64,000 bases of DNA from Candidatus Koribacter versatilis Ellin345. Lineage in GTDB: Bacteria; Acidobacteriota; Terriglobia; Terriglobales; Acidobacteriaceae. The notes below the pieces were generated by a model. It saw nothing but the letters and a program-made list of their open reading frames with translations. It was not told the DNA's origin and did no database searches. Below, in pieces: positions 38,323 through 47,091 of the stretch; position 1 is the stretch's first letter, and every line of letters starts with the position of its first letter. The stretch spans positions 4,340,001-4,404,000 of the forward strand of contig NC_008009.1 of the NCBI RefSeq assembly GCF_000014005.1, in the 5' to 3' direction. The position numbers were made by a program, and so were the translations under genes.

Positions 38323-39078
38323 CTAAGCGGCAACCTTCTCCGCTGCCGCTGCTTGGGTGCTTGAGACGATGGTGCCGTTGAGACCAGTCGGGAAGAAGCC
38401 GCCCTGTTTGGCTCCCGCTTTCCCTCCGAACGCAAGATAGAGCACCTCGCCAGCTGTCCTGCTCGCGATCAACCCATCGCTCAATTTGATTGAGAGAACC
38501 TGTCTTGCGTCGCCGCTTGGCGGAGGCGCCAGGTCTACACCATCCATCGCTGTTGTCTCTATCTTCAAACGTGCAATGTGCGTCCGTATCGCCGCAGCAT
38601 GTTCCGCCTCCGCGCCTAGAAGGCCGGCCGCCGCCGTAATGATGCCGGGCGTCCTGAGCATACCGGCGGCTCCAGAGTATGCGGTCACGCCGATGTCCTC
38701 GAGAATGCGGGCCGCTCGGAGAAAATCGCTTTGGTTCGCGAAGCCGAAACCAAGCGCACTTAGGTCAATGTTGGGCATCGCAACCGCCGATGAGCCGAGC
38801 GCGCCCCGAAGCAACACTACATGGGCGCGTTCATCGGCGGCGATTTGCGCTGCGATATCGTGAAGGATGGATTCTTCCTTGGAGAAGCTGACCTTGGCGC
38901 CTCCCTTTGTGGTGCCACCGTTTGCTGGATTGTCGCCGTTCGCGCCGCCTCTCGCCCCAACGCCAAAGGTCGTAATCGACTTACCGGTGGTTGCGTACGT
39001 ATAAAACTCTGCCTCAAGGTATTCCAAGTTAAGAGCAAAGTTCAAAATATCTACTTCCTCAATTTTGTTTTCAGGCAT
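38323..39078 (-). CDS. ferritin-like domain protein (desiccation-related type)
   Basis: A 251-residue protein of the Ferritin_2 / PCC13-62 group. The four-helix core shows LNFALNLEYLEAEFYTYA near residue 12, IAAQIAADERAHVVLLRGAL near 75 and LGAEAEHAAAIRTHIARL near 153, supplying Glu/His residues for a possible di-iron site. A C-terminal segment (190-251) follows. No signal peptide. Family members are linked to desiccation and oxidative stress, but the chemistry is unproven. Confidence 0.88.
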   Translation of the reverse strand: MPENKIEEVDILNFALNLEYLEAEFYTYATTGKSITTFGVGARGGANGDNPANGGTTKGGAKVSFSKEESILHDIAAQIAADERAHVVLLRGALGSSAVAMPNIDLSALGFGFANQSDFLRAARILEDIGVTAYSGAAGMLRTPGIITAAAGLLGAEAEHAAAIRTHIARLKIETTAMDGVDLAPPPSGDARQVLSIKLSDGLIASRTAGEVLYLAFGGKAGAKQGGFFPTGLNGTIVSSTQAAAAEKVAA

Positions 39079-39165
39079 TCAGATTCTCCAATTTCAGGTT
39101 ATTCGTTTTAAAGTGGCCGATTTTATGTCACGGGGCTCCGTTCACCCCGCGTACCCACGTCTTCT

Positions 39166-39666
39166 CTATTTCGTTTCATCACCTTCTTTCGACTGAGCCG
39201 GCAGAGTCCGGACATAGTTCACAACATCCCAAATATGATCTGGGCTTTCCACGTCACGGAAACCCGGCATTCCGGTGTAGCGGATTCCATTCTGGATGAT
39301 CCAAAACAACTCCTGGTCTGAGTAGCTCTGCACTTGCTTGCTTGTGAGGTCGGTTGCGCGTGGGTACATTAGCTGTCCCGGTGGTTGTTGTGAGCGGCCG
39401 TCCGCGGCGTGACATACGTCGCAATCGAGTCCGTACTGCGTACTACCGCTTACAACGCTCGCTTTCGTATCCATGGGGCGTGGCGGAATTCCCTGCCGGC
39501 TGGAGCGGTAAACGAAATAACGTTTGGACAAATTAGCCAACCGCGTTTCTACCGGCCCCGGTTCGGGCAGCGCCGCCAAGTCAAACCGCATCAGCGCTAT
39601 CACGGTCAACATCACCACGAGCACAACGACCATCCAGGCCACTCGTGATCGCGTGTTCAATTTCAC
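39166..39666 (-). CDS. membrane-anchored c-type cytochrome
   Basis: A protein of about 166 residues. An N-terminal helix (about residues 10-28) anchors a periplasmic class I cytochrome domain with one heme motif, CDVCH (near 83), and a probable axial Met in YTGMPGF near 131. GTG 39666 with AGGGA before it is preferred; GTG 39714, directly after the stop of the preceding P460 gene, would add 16 residues. It lies in line with two P460 genes and could be their electron acceptor. Confidence 0.85.
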   Translation of the reverse strand: MKLNTRSRVAWMVVVLVVMLTVIALMRFDLAALPEPGPVETRLANLSKRYFVYRSSRQGIPPRPMDTKASVVSGSTQYGLDCDVCHAADGRSQQPPGQLMYPRATDLTSKQVQSYSDQELFWIIQNGIRYTGMPGFRDVESPDHIWDVVNYVRTLPAQSKEGDETK

Positions 39667-39714
39667 TTGTCCCTTCAGTGGGCGCCTCAGCGATGGAAGC
39701 ACAACTCTTCGCAC

Positions 39715-40377
39715 TTACTTTGGATCCTTATCCAGAAGCAATGGGTAGAACTGAATCCAAGTCATGTCTGTGTCCGCGACATTGGCGAGGTGGCACCCCG
39801 CACACTCAGTCGCAGGCCTTTCCGCGGAGGTCTTGTTATATGGCAACGGATGATGCCCAAATGTGAAGAAGCCCCAGCCGTTCGTCTTTGCGAACCGCTT
39901 ACTGTCTTTGACAGACATGTCGATGCCGTTGAAGGCGCCGTTGAAGTATCCACGTCCGGAAGGTTCCTTCCGAGAACCATCTGGGAACTTTGGGTCAAGA
40001 ACCCGGGTGAGTTCCTTTACAATGACCGTTCCTTCCGGAAATTCGCCTGTTTTCAGATATGCATCGACATTTTTCTGTTCGATATAGACATGGTGATACT
40101 CGGGGAAGTTCGATTTGGTACAACCGCCGGGCTCGTCGCAGTTGAACTTGCCATTATTGAGGGCCTCGGGAGTCAGGGGAGCGCCGACAAAGACCCACCT
40201 GCGGTAAACGTGGGGATCTGGTACATTCACGGTGCCATCAGCGTTAAAGACCACGCTCGACTGCTTACTACTGGCGTTCTTAGCCTGGGCAGCAACCGGT
40301 TTCGCGGGCACCATGAAAGCGCCTGCGATGAACAGCCCAACTGTGAAGATGTATATCCACAACAAATACTTCTGCAT
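39715..40377 (-). CDS. cytochrome P460 family protein
   Basis: A 220-residue periplasmic protein with a signal peptide (cut near VAAQA) and the P460 fold: YRRWVFVGAPLTPEALN near residue 58, YHHVYIEQKNVDAYLKTG near 93, and a C-terminal CAGCH heme site near 192. P460 enzymes oxidise hydroxylamine or handle nitric oxide using a Lys-crosslinked heme; whether the crosslinking Lys is present needs an alignment. Same strand as a second P460 gene upstream and a cytochrome c downstream. Confidence 0.88.
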   Translation of the reverse strand: MQKYLLWIYIFTVGLFIAGAFMVPAKPVAAQAKNASSKQSSVVFNADGTVNVPDPHVYRRWVFVGAPLTPEALNNGKFNCDEPGGCTKSNFPEYHHVYIEQKNVDAYLKTGEFPEGTVIVKELTRVLDPKFPDGSRKEPSGRGYFNGAFNGIDMSVKDSKRFAKTNGWGFFTFGHHPLPYNKTSAERPATECAGCHLANVADTDMTWIQFYPLLLDKDPK

Positions 40378-40425
40378 TTCAAATCTCCTTGTGACGGGCT
40401 CTCCACTTCTCTGAAGCGTTCCTGT

Positions 40426-41007
40426 TTACTTGGATTTGAGGACTGGGTAGCCCTTTACATACAGCCAGTCGGTTGACTGCGCTGGGACATGGCAGCCCAG
40501 GCAATTTTTTTTGTAGCTGGTTGCGACTTGCTTATCGGGCGCGTCGGCTTTGAAGAGTGCCCAGCCCCAGCCATCACCCCACAGCGGGTTGTTCGGGAAG
40601 CGATGCTTGGAGTCCTTGATCATCACGAACCAGACGATGGTGTTCGTTGCCCAATGCGCGTCCCCGGTCGTAAATTGGGCGTGATCGGTTGCGAATGTCT
40701 CTTTAACGAGTACAGTTCCATCGGCGAACTTGCCGTTTTTTCGGTAATACTGAGCCGCACCCGGAGATGCGTACGTGACGTGCATTTCAGTGTCACCATT
40801 AGGTCCGGTCGGAGTATAGGTTCCGAGAAACTGATAGGTATCTCGAACATCCGTCGGTTTGCGAATATTCCCCGCCTTATCGACGAGATCGAAGCCGTTA
40901 AACGCATCCTTACTTTGCGAATGCTGAGAGGCACTTTGCGAATGCAGAGGGGCGAGAGGTGTCAAGATCACAAGAGCGATCATGATCTGTGGTAGGCGGC
41001 GAGTCAT
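40426..41007 (-). CDS. cytochrome P460 family protein
   Basis: A 193-residue periplasmic protein: signal peptide (residues 1-23), P460 fold with YQFLGTYTPTGPNG near 62, MHVTYASPGAAQYYRKNG near 79 and a C-terminal CLGCH heme site near 168. ATG 41007 follows GGAGGAAG. It is a diverged paralog of the next gene, with 48 bases between them. A short internal direct repeat (ACTTTGCGAATGC twice at 40909-40945) codes for the Ser/Gln-rich start of the mature protein. Confidence 0.88.
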   Translation of the reverse strand: MTRRLPQIMIALVILTPLAPLHSQSASQHSQSKDAFNGFDLVDKAGNIRKPTDVRDTYQFLGTYTPTGPNGDTEMHVTYASPGAAQYYRKNGKFADGTVLVKETFATDHAQFTTGDAHWATNTIVWFVMIKDSKHRFPNNPLWGDGWGWALFKADAPDKQVATSYKKNCLGCHVPAQSTDWLYVKGYPVLKSK

Positions 41008-41505
41008 ATTCTTCCTCCTGGTTTAATGCTCGTACTGCAATTGCGGCTTCGGCTGAAGCGAGTCTCTCCGAGCCGGTTGCTTCGATCGCTGAAGAATGCA
41101 CGAACATTGCCACACGCAGTTTCGAACTGAACTCAGAGCGAACAAGAGGGTAGAGTCAGTTGAAGCAGGTCACACGTGCATATTGTCAGGTGCCCGAGGA
41201 ATACAACCGCAGCCAACGTAACGTCAGTTCGTGACGCTATGTTGACGGACACGTCATGCCCTACTGAGGAACTTCGTAGCGCAACCCTGGAATCGCCTCG
41301 ACTCAATCGGCTGAACCTGGGCGCGAGCGCGCCTTGAGCGTTTGCCCCATCTCAGATCGGAGATTGAAGAGAGTCCGCCTGCAGCGGGCGACGGTCACTC
41401 CCATCCATTCTCGGTCGACGAAGGTGGCCTTCGTCGTGCAGGTCTCTCTTGTCGCGTGCCGCAAGAAAATCACGGCGCACAAGGCTTGCGCGAGGGATAA
41501 AAAAG
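41008..41505. other. intergenic region, no gene seen
   Basis: Divergent spacer between the P460 genes and a small acidic protein. No convincing ORF, promoter or hairpin was found. Confidence 0.5.
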
Positions 41506-41760
41506 ATGACGAAGCGTGATCGAAAAAGACACATGGAAACGGGGCCTGACTCCGCTGGACAAGGCGGAGCTACGCAACAGATTTCGGATACCCCAATTGC
41601 GGACTTCGAAAGTGTGGAGGAGTTGGCAGAGGAGGGCAATGCGTTCGAAGCCAACGTCATCTACGGAGTCGAAAATGCGAGTGATCCGAGTGTGTCAGAG
41701 GTAATCACTCATGAGGTTCCTGAAGACGATGTACCGGGCGAATATCTGGACCCCGACTAG
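41506..41760 (+). CDS. small acidic conserved protein
   Basis: An 84-residue soluble protein: a short basic start (MTKRDRKRH) followed by a strongly acidic remainder, with FESVEELAEEGNAFEANVI near residue 33 and a C-terminus ending PEDDVPGEYLDPD. Similar short proteins occur in Acidobacteriota to my recollection; no function is known. ATG 41506 has GAGGGAT about 9 bases upstream. The frame is open to 41449. Confidence 0.6.
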   Translation: MTKRDRKRHMETGPDSAGQGGATQQISDTPIADFESVEELAEEGNAFEANVIYGVENASDPSVSEVITHEVPEDDVPGEYLDPD

Positions 41761-41795
41761 CAACGAGTGTAAGCCAGGGAGGTCCTCGCCCTCAG

Positions 41796-42878
41796 CTAGC
41801 GCGCCTTCTGTAATTCGCTGGATTTCGACGAAATGACGTCCATCAGATTCTTCCATGACTTTACAAACGACTTCGCGCCATCGCCTTGAAGCTGAGTGGC
41901 CAATCGATCGACATTCACGCCACTCTCGGCAAAATGTTTGAGTGTCACTTCGGCAGAGCCAGCATCTGTAGCGAGAGTGGTATCGATTTCTCCATGATCA
42001 GCAAAAGCCTTCAGGGTTTTCTCGGGCATGGTATTTACCGTGAAGGGAGCTGCCAGGGCTTTGACATACAGGATGTCGGATGCGGCAGGGTCTTTTGCGC
42101 CAGTGCTGGCCCAAAGCAGGCGTTGGGCTCGACCTCCGAAATTGTACAAACGACGCGAGCGCTCGGAACTTACGAGATAGTGATAGGCAGAGTAGATTCC
42201 CTTCGCAATCGCAATGCCCATCTGACTACGAAAATCAGGGACCATATCCATAACAGCGACATCCCACCGGCTGATGAAAACCGATGCCACGGAGGGAACG
42301 TACGGATTCAGGCCGGTGTCAATCCGCCGTTCTACCCCCCGCAGGTATGCTTCGGCTGCGCTTAGATACTGTTCCGTTGAAAACAAGAGAGTCACGTTCA
42401 CGGGAACACCGGCAAAAATCGCCTCCTCGATCGCGAGTACGCCTTCTTTGGTTCCGGGGATTTTGATGAAGACGTTCGGTCGACCTGCGCGCAAAAACAA
42501 GTCCTTGGCCGCCTTTACAGTAGCCGCGGCGTCATGGGCCAGCAGAGGTGAGACTTCGAGCGAGACCCACCCGTCAATTCCGTTCGTCTGATCGTGGGTT
42601 GGCCGGAACAAGTCGGCAGCCTTGGTGATGTCCTCGAGCACTAGGTCGAAGAGAATGGCCTCAACTTCTTTTCCACTGCCCAGATTTTCGCAGATTGACC
42701 CGTCATAGGCGGTACTGTTTCTGATGGCATGCTCGAAGATTGTGGGGTTCGACGTGAGGCCGGTCACGGAGAACTCGTGGATGTAAGCTCCAAGCGTCCC
42801 ACTCGTCAAAAGATCCCGCGTGATGTTATCGAGCCAAAGGCTCTGGCCTAAATCATGAAGTTGTTGTGTTGGTTTCAT
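41796..42878 (-). CDS. tal: transaldolase
   Basis: A 360-residue enzyme of the pentose phosphate pathway transferring dihydroxyacetone between sugar phosphates. Visible are LWLDNITRDLL near residue 15, VTGLTSNPTIFEHAI near 37, LEVSPLLAHDA near 110, the Schiff-base lysine segment NVFIKIPGTKEGV near 133 and NVTLLFSTEQY near 160. Length fits the tal subclass of about 360-370. ATG 42878 is preferred to upstream in-frame starts. It is divergent from a damaged gnd, its usual pathway partner. Confidence 0.93.
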   Translation of the reverse strand: MKPTQQLHDLGQSLWLDNITRDLLTSGTLGAYIHEFSVTGLTSNPTIFEHAIRNSTAYDGSICENLGSGKEVEAILFDLVLEDITKAADLFRPTHDQTNGIDGWVSLEVSPLLAHDAAATVKAAKDLFLRAGRPNVFIKIPGTKEGVLAIEEAIFAGVPVNVTLLFSTEQYLSAAEAYLRGVERRIDTGLNPYVPSVASVFISRWDVAVMDMVPDFRSQMGIAIAKGIYSAYHYLVSSERSRRLYNFGGRAQRLLWASTGAKDPAASDILYVKALAAPFTVNTMPEKTLKAFADHGEIDTTLATDAGSAEVTLKHFAESGVNVDRLATQLQGDGAKSFVKSWKNLMDVISSKSSELQKAR

Positions 42879-43284
42879 ATCTTCTAGTATTCGCATTTGA
42901 GCGACCAATACCGTGGCATAGCACTTTTGCGAAATCTTTTTTGCTTCAGTCCCGTTCAGCTGGGTAATCAACAACTCGCGCGGTTAAGTGTCAAGCGGAC
43001 GTCTCAGTGTTGTTATGTTGACATGACCAATTGAGCCACTCTTGCCGTCGTACCTCGGACTGCGATGAAGGCGCAGCTCTTCGCCCAATCTGACATTCGC
43101 CCATGTGTTGGTAAGTCTCGTGCTGGCTTCGTCTAGCGGGAAAACGATGTGCGGCGGCATCGAGTATGTCTTGTATTCAAGCCAACACGAACATTCATTG
43201 AACTTGTCTGGCGAACAGAGACGTCCGTCAGCAACGAATGAAGCGGCACAAGACAAGCGCCTTCCTATATTGGAGAGATCACTC
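42879..43284. other. divergent spacer between tal and gnd
   Basis: No gene recognised. A minus-strand ORF covers much of it but shows no family features. It presumably holds the promoters of tal and gnd. Confidence 0.4.
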
Positions 43285-43782
43285 ATGCAAATCGCTATGA
43301 TCGGACTTGGAAGAATGGGTTCAAATATGGTGCGCAGGTTGCTTAGAGCAGGCCACGAATGCGTGGTGTTCGATCGATCTCGGCAGCCCATCGACGAGCT
43401 TACCCGTGAGAACGCCATACCTGCGGCAAGTCTTGGAGATGTTGTGGAAAAGCTGAAACCTCCGCGGGCGGTTTGGTTGATGGTCCCAGCCGGTGCTGTG
43501 GACGGCACGGCTGTCGAACTTCTGGATTTTCTGGAGCCCGGAGACACCCTCATCGACGGCGGTAACTCGTATTATGTTGACGACATAAGACGAGCAAGAG
43601 AGCTCGCTTTGCGAGGAATCCACTATGTGGATGAAGGGGTGCCAGCCCCCGTGCTTTCGACGGCGTTGTATGAGCGTTTCAGTTCGCGGGGAGAAGCGGA
43701 TTACCAGGACAGATTGGTATCCGCGATGCGTTACCAGTTCGGAGGACACGTCGAACTGCCGGGATCCAAGCACGCGGCATGA
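43285..43782 (+). pseudogene. gnd: 6-phosphogluconate dehydrogenase with internal in-frame deletion
   Basis: The 165-residue product joins both ends of a decarboxylating 6-phosphogluconate dehydrogenase. Residues 1-115 are the NAD-binding domain (MQIAMIGLGRMGSNMVRRLL, LIDGGNSYYVDDIRRA). At about 43630 the text jumps from GIHYVD straight to EGVPAPVLSTALYERFSSRG, which belongs to the C-terminal domain. The missing stretch, about 150-160 residues, contains the catalytic Lys and substrate-binding residues, so oxidation of 6-phosphogluconate is not expected. The reading frame is preserved, so a short dinucleotide-binding protein could still be made. ATG 43285. Confidence 0.8.
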
Positions 43783-44140
43783 CGGCCTTGCGGAGCTCTT
43801 GTCATTACGGGTGAACTGGTCGCCAAGTACGCTGCCCCTCTATCTTGAAACCCCCACTGACCTTTTTCACGATGCCGACACCCGTGTCATAAGAACGTCA
43901 GAAAACGCAGGGTACATCTCTGTTACCTTTTCGCGGCGTGCGAACATTCCTAGGTAGCGACGTCCTGAAGGACGGGGATGCCTTTATGGATATCCTTCAT
44001 CCGCCTCTCCCATCGCGTTTTCACTCACCTCGAACCCGCAATTCTCTCGTCCTCTGATGCGCAAGCGTCCGGTCAAGGCGTGAACGCTCATGGCCAACGA
44101 GTGGCACACGACGTGCGTTCGACTGATGAGGAGCTTAGCA
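43783..44140. other. spacer, no gene seen
   Basis: Short open frames only; no recognisable domain, repeat or terminator between the gnd remnant and the sigma factor. Confidence 0.4.
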
Positions 44141-44771
44141 ATGGGGACAAATGTTACGCATCTTGATCGTGCACCGGAACCCTCATCAGGCAGTCATCAG
44201 AGCGCAGTCGAAGAATTGACCAACATTTTTGTCGACCGCTGGCGGTCATTGTATCGGATAGCGAGGCGGCAGCTTGAAAACCGAGCGGACGCTGAGGACG
44301 CAGTTCAGGATGCCTTTTTGTCTGCATATACCCATCTGGATCAGTTCAAGAGACAAGCTCAAATGTCCACTTGGGTGACGACAATTCTAATCAATTCAGC
44401 TCGGATGAAATTGCGTGGGCGTCCGCGACAGGTGCATGTCTCTTTCAACGATCAACCGCAAGATAACGATTGCGAGCCATTTTACAAAGCGCTTCGCGAT
44501 CGTCGGCCCAGCCCTGAAGAGGTGACTCAACAAAATGAACTGACGGAGCAGGCGGGGCTATTCTCTGAACGGCTTTCACCTTCTTTGCGTGCGACTTTCC
44601 AGCTACGCGACATCTATGGAGAGAGCGTTCGCGATACGGCGGCAATTTTGGGAGTTCACAGAAGGGGCGGTCAAAACGCGGCTCGCCAGGGCTCGCTCCG
44701 CGCTCAAGGGACCGATGCAACGCATCCTCAATAGAAAAGGGAAAACGAGTCTAGAATTGGTCCGAGAATGA
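44141..44771 (+). pseudogene. ECF-type RNA polymerase sigma factor with frameshift in region 4
   Basis: Region 2 is intact (RWRSLYRIARRQLENRADAE, DAVQDAFLSAYTHLDQF, near residues 33-70), and region 4 begins normally (LSPSLRATFQLRDIYGES). After AAILGV the frame breaks: removing the C at 44657 restores V-TEGAVKTRLARARSALKG, the second half of the DNA-binding helix-turn-helix. As it stands, translation continues for about 25 unrelated residues to 44734, so -35 recognition should be lost. ATG 44141 follows GAGGAG. A sequencing error is possible. No anti-sigma gene is adjacent. Confidence 0.75.
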
Positions 44772-44995
44772 CACCGGGCAATATCGCGGAATTTCACGTC
44801 ATCACACGCCATCAGAGCTGACACGCTTCTCGCTGCAACTTTCCGGCACGAGTTCGGCAACCTCATATCGATAAAGATCATCATCAAGTTCCGACGTGTC
44901 GGGCCCGAAAGCCTGAAGCGGGCATTCATAATCTTAGACGACTGAACTCAGAACGAGCGTGGGTCCGTTCGACGCACGAGAAGGCTGCTGCCCAC
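44772..44995. other. spacer upstream of PAS-LuxR gene
   Basis: No gene or clear promoter seen. Confidence 0.35.
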
Positions 44996-46909
44996 ATGGG
45001 CTCACCTGATCTTTCCAGCAAAATTGATGCGTTTCCCGAGCCGACGCTTTTAATCGACCGCACCGGAACGGTTGTCGCTTCTAATCGGAGTGCGTCGCAG
45101 TTGCTGCGGTTATCATCGGCGAGAATCATCGGGAAACCCCTTCGTAAGCTCGTTCGTGAGGATCCCGAGAAGCTGGCGGGATACATTCGCGGCTGGCTGC
45201 GCAATTCCAAACAGGCCTCGGACAAGCGGACCACGCTGACGGTCCTTCCCAGGGATGGGCGAGAGATTGTTTGCAGAGCTGTAGGAGCATTATTGCCGGC
45301 TCGCGTGGATCAACCCCGCCTGCTTTGCCTTAGGTTTCTAGCTCTTACAATGACCGCGACAGAGCAACGCGAACCGCATCTCCTTTCCGCGTGTAAAAAG
45401 CAAGCGCAACCGCAAGCCGATCAAAGATGGCGAACTGCCTTCGAGAACGCGGCGATCGGAATCGTCATGGCGGACTTTAATGGTCGCTATTTCTCTAGCA
45501 ATGCTGCGTTCCGCAGAATGTTGGGCTATACCGAGGCCGATCTCTACCGATTAACCTTCGATGAAGTCACGTTCGAGGGTGACCGTGAAGCTAATCTGTT
45601 GTTGGTCCGCGAGCTCGTAGGCGGCAAACGACGACACTTCGAACTCGAGAAGCGCTACCGCCGCAAAGACGGCACTTTGCTTTGGGTACGGCAACACGTT
45701 GCACTAGTTCCAGGAATGCAAGGTGTTGCGCCATTTTGGCTAGGTGTTGTCGAGGACATTACCGACGGCAAGCGCGTTGAACATGAGCTCAGCGTGCAGC
45801 GACAGAAATTTCTTGAGAGCGAGGCGCGGCTGCAGGCGTTTTTTGAAAATAGCCCCAACCCGATTTTCATTAAAGATCGAGAGGGCCGATATCTCCACGT
45901 TAATAGAGAATTCAAACGAGTTCTCTGCTCCGCGCAAAAACGAGTCCTAGGAAAGAGAGACGACGAACTGTTCTCAGCCGAACAGGCCGCTGCTTTTCAG
46001 GCCAATGACCGGCAGGTGCTCGAAGCTGGCGTTCCGATGGAATTTGAGGAGACCGCTTTCGAAGAAGATGGGCAGCACACCAGCATCGTCCAGAAGTTTC
46101 CGCTATTGAATGCGGAGGGAGAGATTTACGGCATTGGCGGCATTGTTACCGATATCACTGAGCGTAAGAAATCGGAATCCGCGCTTCGATTCAGTGAGGA
46201 GTCGTATCGCGTTGTGGTCGAAACGGCCAACGATGCCGTTATCAGCACAGACGAAACCGGCACGATCCGTTTTGCCAATTCCACTACTTCGAGAGTCTTT
46301 GGATATGACTCAACTGAGCTGATCGGGAAGCCCTGGACTGTGCTGATGACAGAACACCTGCGCCAGGTACATGAGGCCGGATTCAGACGCTACTTGGAAA
46401 CTGGCGTGCGGCATATGAACTGGCAAGGTACCGAGCTGGTTGGACTGCACAAGAATGGGAGAGAGTTCCCGGTAGAGATTTCAATCGGAGAGCTTGCCCG
46501 GAGTGGCCGGCGGATGTTCACCGGCTTTATCAGAGATATCAGTGAAAGAAAGCAGGCAGAAGAAATCCGAACCACTGCATTTGAATTCCTCACGAAGCCA
46601 TTCAGCGATCAGGATCTGCTGGAGGCGATTCGCATCGCACTGGAGCGACATCGCCATAAGCAGGGACACGAGCAAGAGCTGGCGAAGCTTCGACGGCGCT
46701 TCGGGTTCTTGAGCTTCCGGGAGCGGGAAGTAACCTCTATGGTTGTTTCGGGCATGGCCAACAAACAGATCTCCGTTAAACTCGGGATATCGGAAAACAC
46801 CGTTAAGGTTCACAGGAGTCGAGCAATGAAGAAGATGCAGGCCCGGTCTCTTCCTGAGCTCGTCAGAATGATGGAACAGCTGAAAGACTTTTTTGAAAAG
46901 CCAGCGTAA
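44996..46909 (+). CDS. multi-PAS sensor fused to FixJ-type output tail
   Basis: A 637-residue cytosolic protein. Four PAS domains lie at about residues 8-120, 143-260, 275-390 and 400-520. The last ends ERKQAEE, where a kinase domain would normally begin. Instead, after a few residues, comes AFEFLTKPFSDQDLLEAIRIAL, the last strand and helix of a FixJ receiver including its conserved Lys, and then a LuxR helix-turn-helix (SFREREVTSMVVSGMANKQI, ENTVKVHRSRAMKKM) at about 567-630. No kinase and no phospho-acceptor Asp remain. This can be a kinase-plus-regulator pair merged by deletion, or a one-component PAS regulator. ATG 44996 has only a weak ribosome site. Confidence 0.8.
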   Translation: MGSPDLSSKIDAFPEPTLLIDRTGTVVASNRSASQLLRLSSARIIGKPLRKLVREDPEKLAGYIRGWLRNSKQASDKRTTLTVLPRDGREIVCRAVGALLPARVDQPRLLCLRFLALTMTATEQREPHLLSACKKQAQPQADQRWRTAFENAAIGIVMADFNGRYFSSNAAFRRMLGYTEADLYRLTFDEVTFEGDREANLLLVRELVGGKRRHFELEKRYRRKDGTLLWVRQHVALVPGMQGVAPFWLGVVEDITDGKRVEHELSVQRQKFLESEARLQAFFENSPNPIFIKDREGRYLHVNREFKRVLCSAQKRVLGKRDDELFSAEQAAAFQANDRQVLEAGVPMEFEETAFEEDGQHTSIVQKFPLLNAEGEIYGIGGIVTDITERKKSESALRFSEESYRVVVETANDAVISTDETGTIRFANSTTSRVFGYDSTELIGKPWTVLMTEHLRQVHEAGFRRYLETGVRHMNWQGTELVGLHKNGREFPVEISIGELARSGRRMFTGFIRDISERKQAEEIRTTAFEFLTKPFSDQDLLEAIRIALERHRHKQGHEQELAKLRRRFGFLSFREREVTSMVVSGMANKQISVKLGISENTVKVHRSRAMKKMQARSLPELVRMMEQLKDFFEKPA

Positions 46910-46940
46910 ACGAAAGCCGTATCCGGAGTACATCTTTCGT

Positions 46941-46948
46941 CCAATAGA
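46941..46948 (+). promoter_or_regulatory. shared CCAATAGA element, copy A
   Basis: CCAATAGA upstream of the histidine kinase gene. A C/G variant (CGAATAGA, 50321-50328) and an exact copy (51431-51438) precede two other signalling genes, each followed by T/C-rich sequence. A GAAAGC-containing stretch lies just upstream. Confidence 0.35.
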
Positions 46949-47091
46949 ACTTCTCTTCCTTCGGGCGATAACATGATGTGGCTCTCTTGATTGTGTGCTG
47001 CTGGATCCGTCTTATTGCCGCCCGCGCTAGACATTCGAGTCCAGAGAGTCTTCGAACGTGCTAAGGCGCAGGACTCTTCCGTGAGGTGAGA

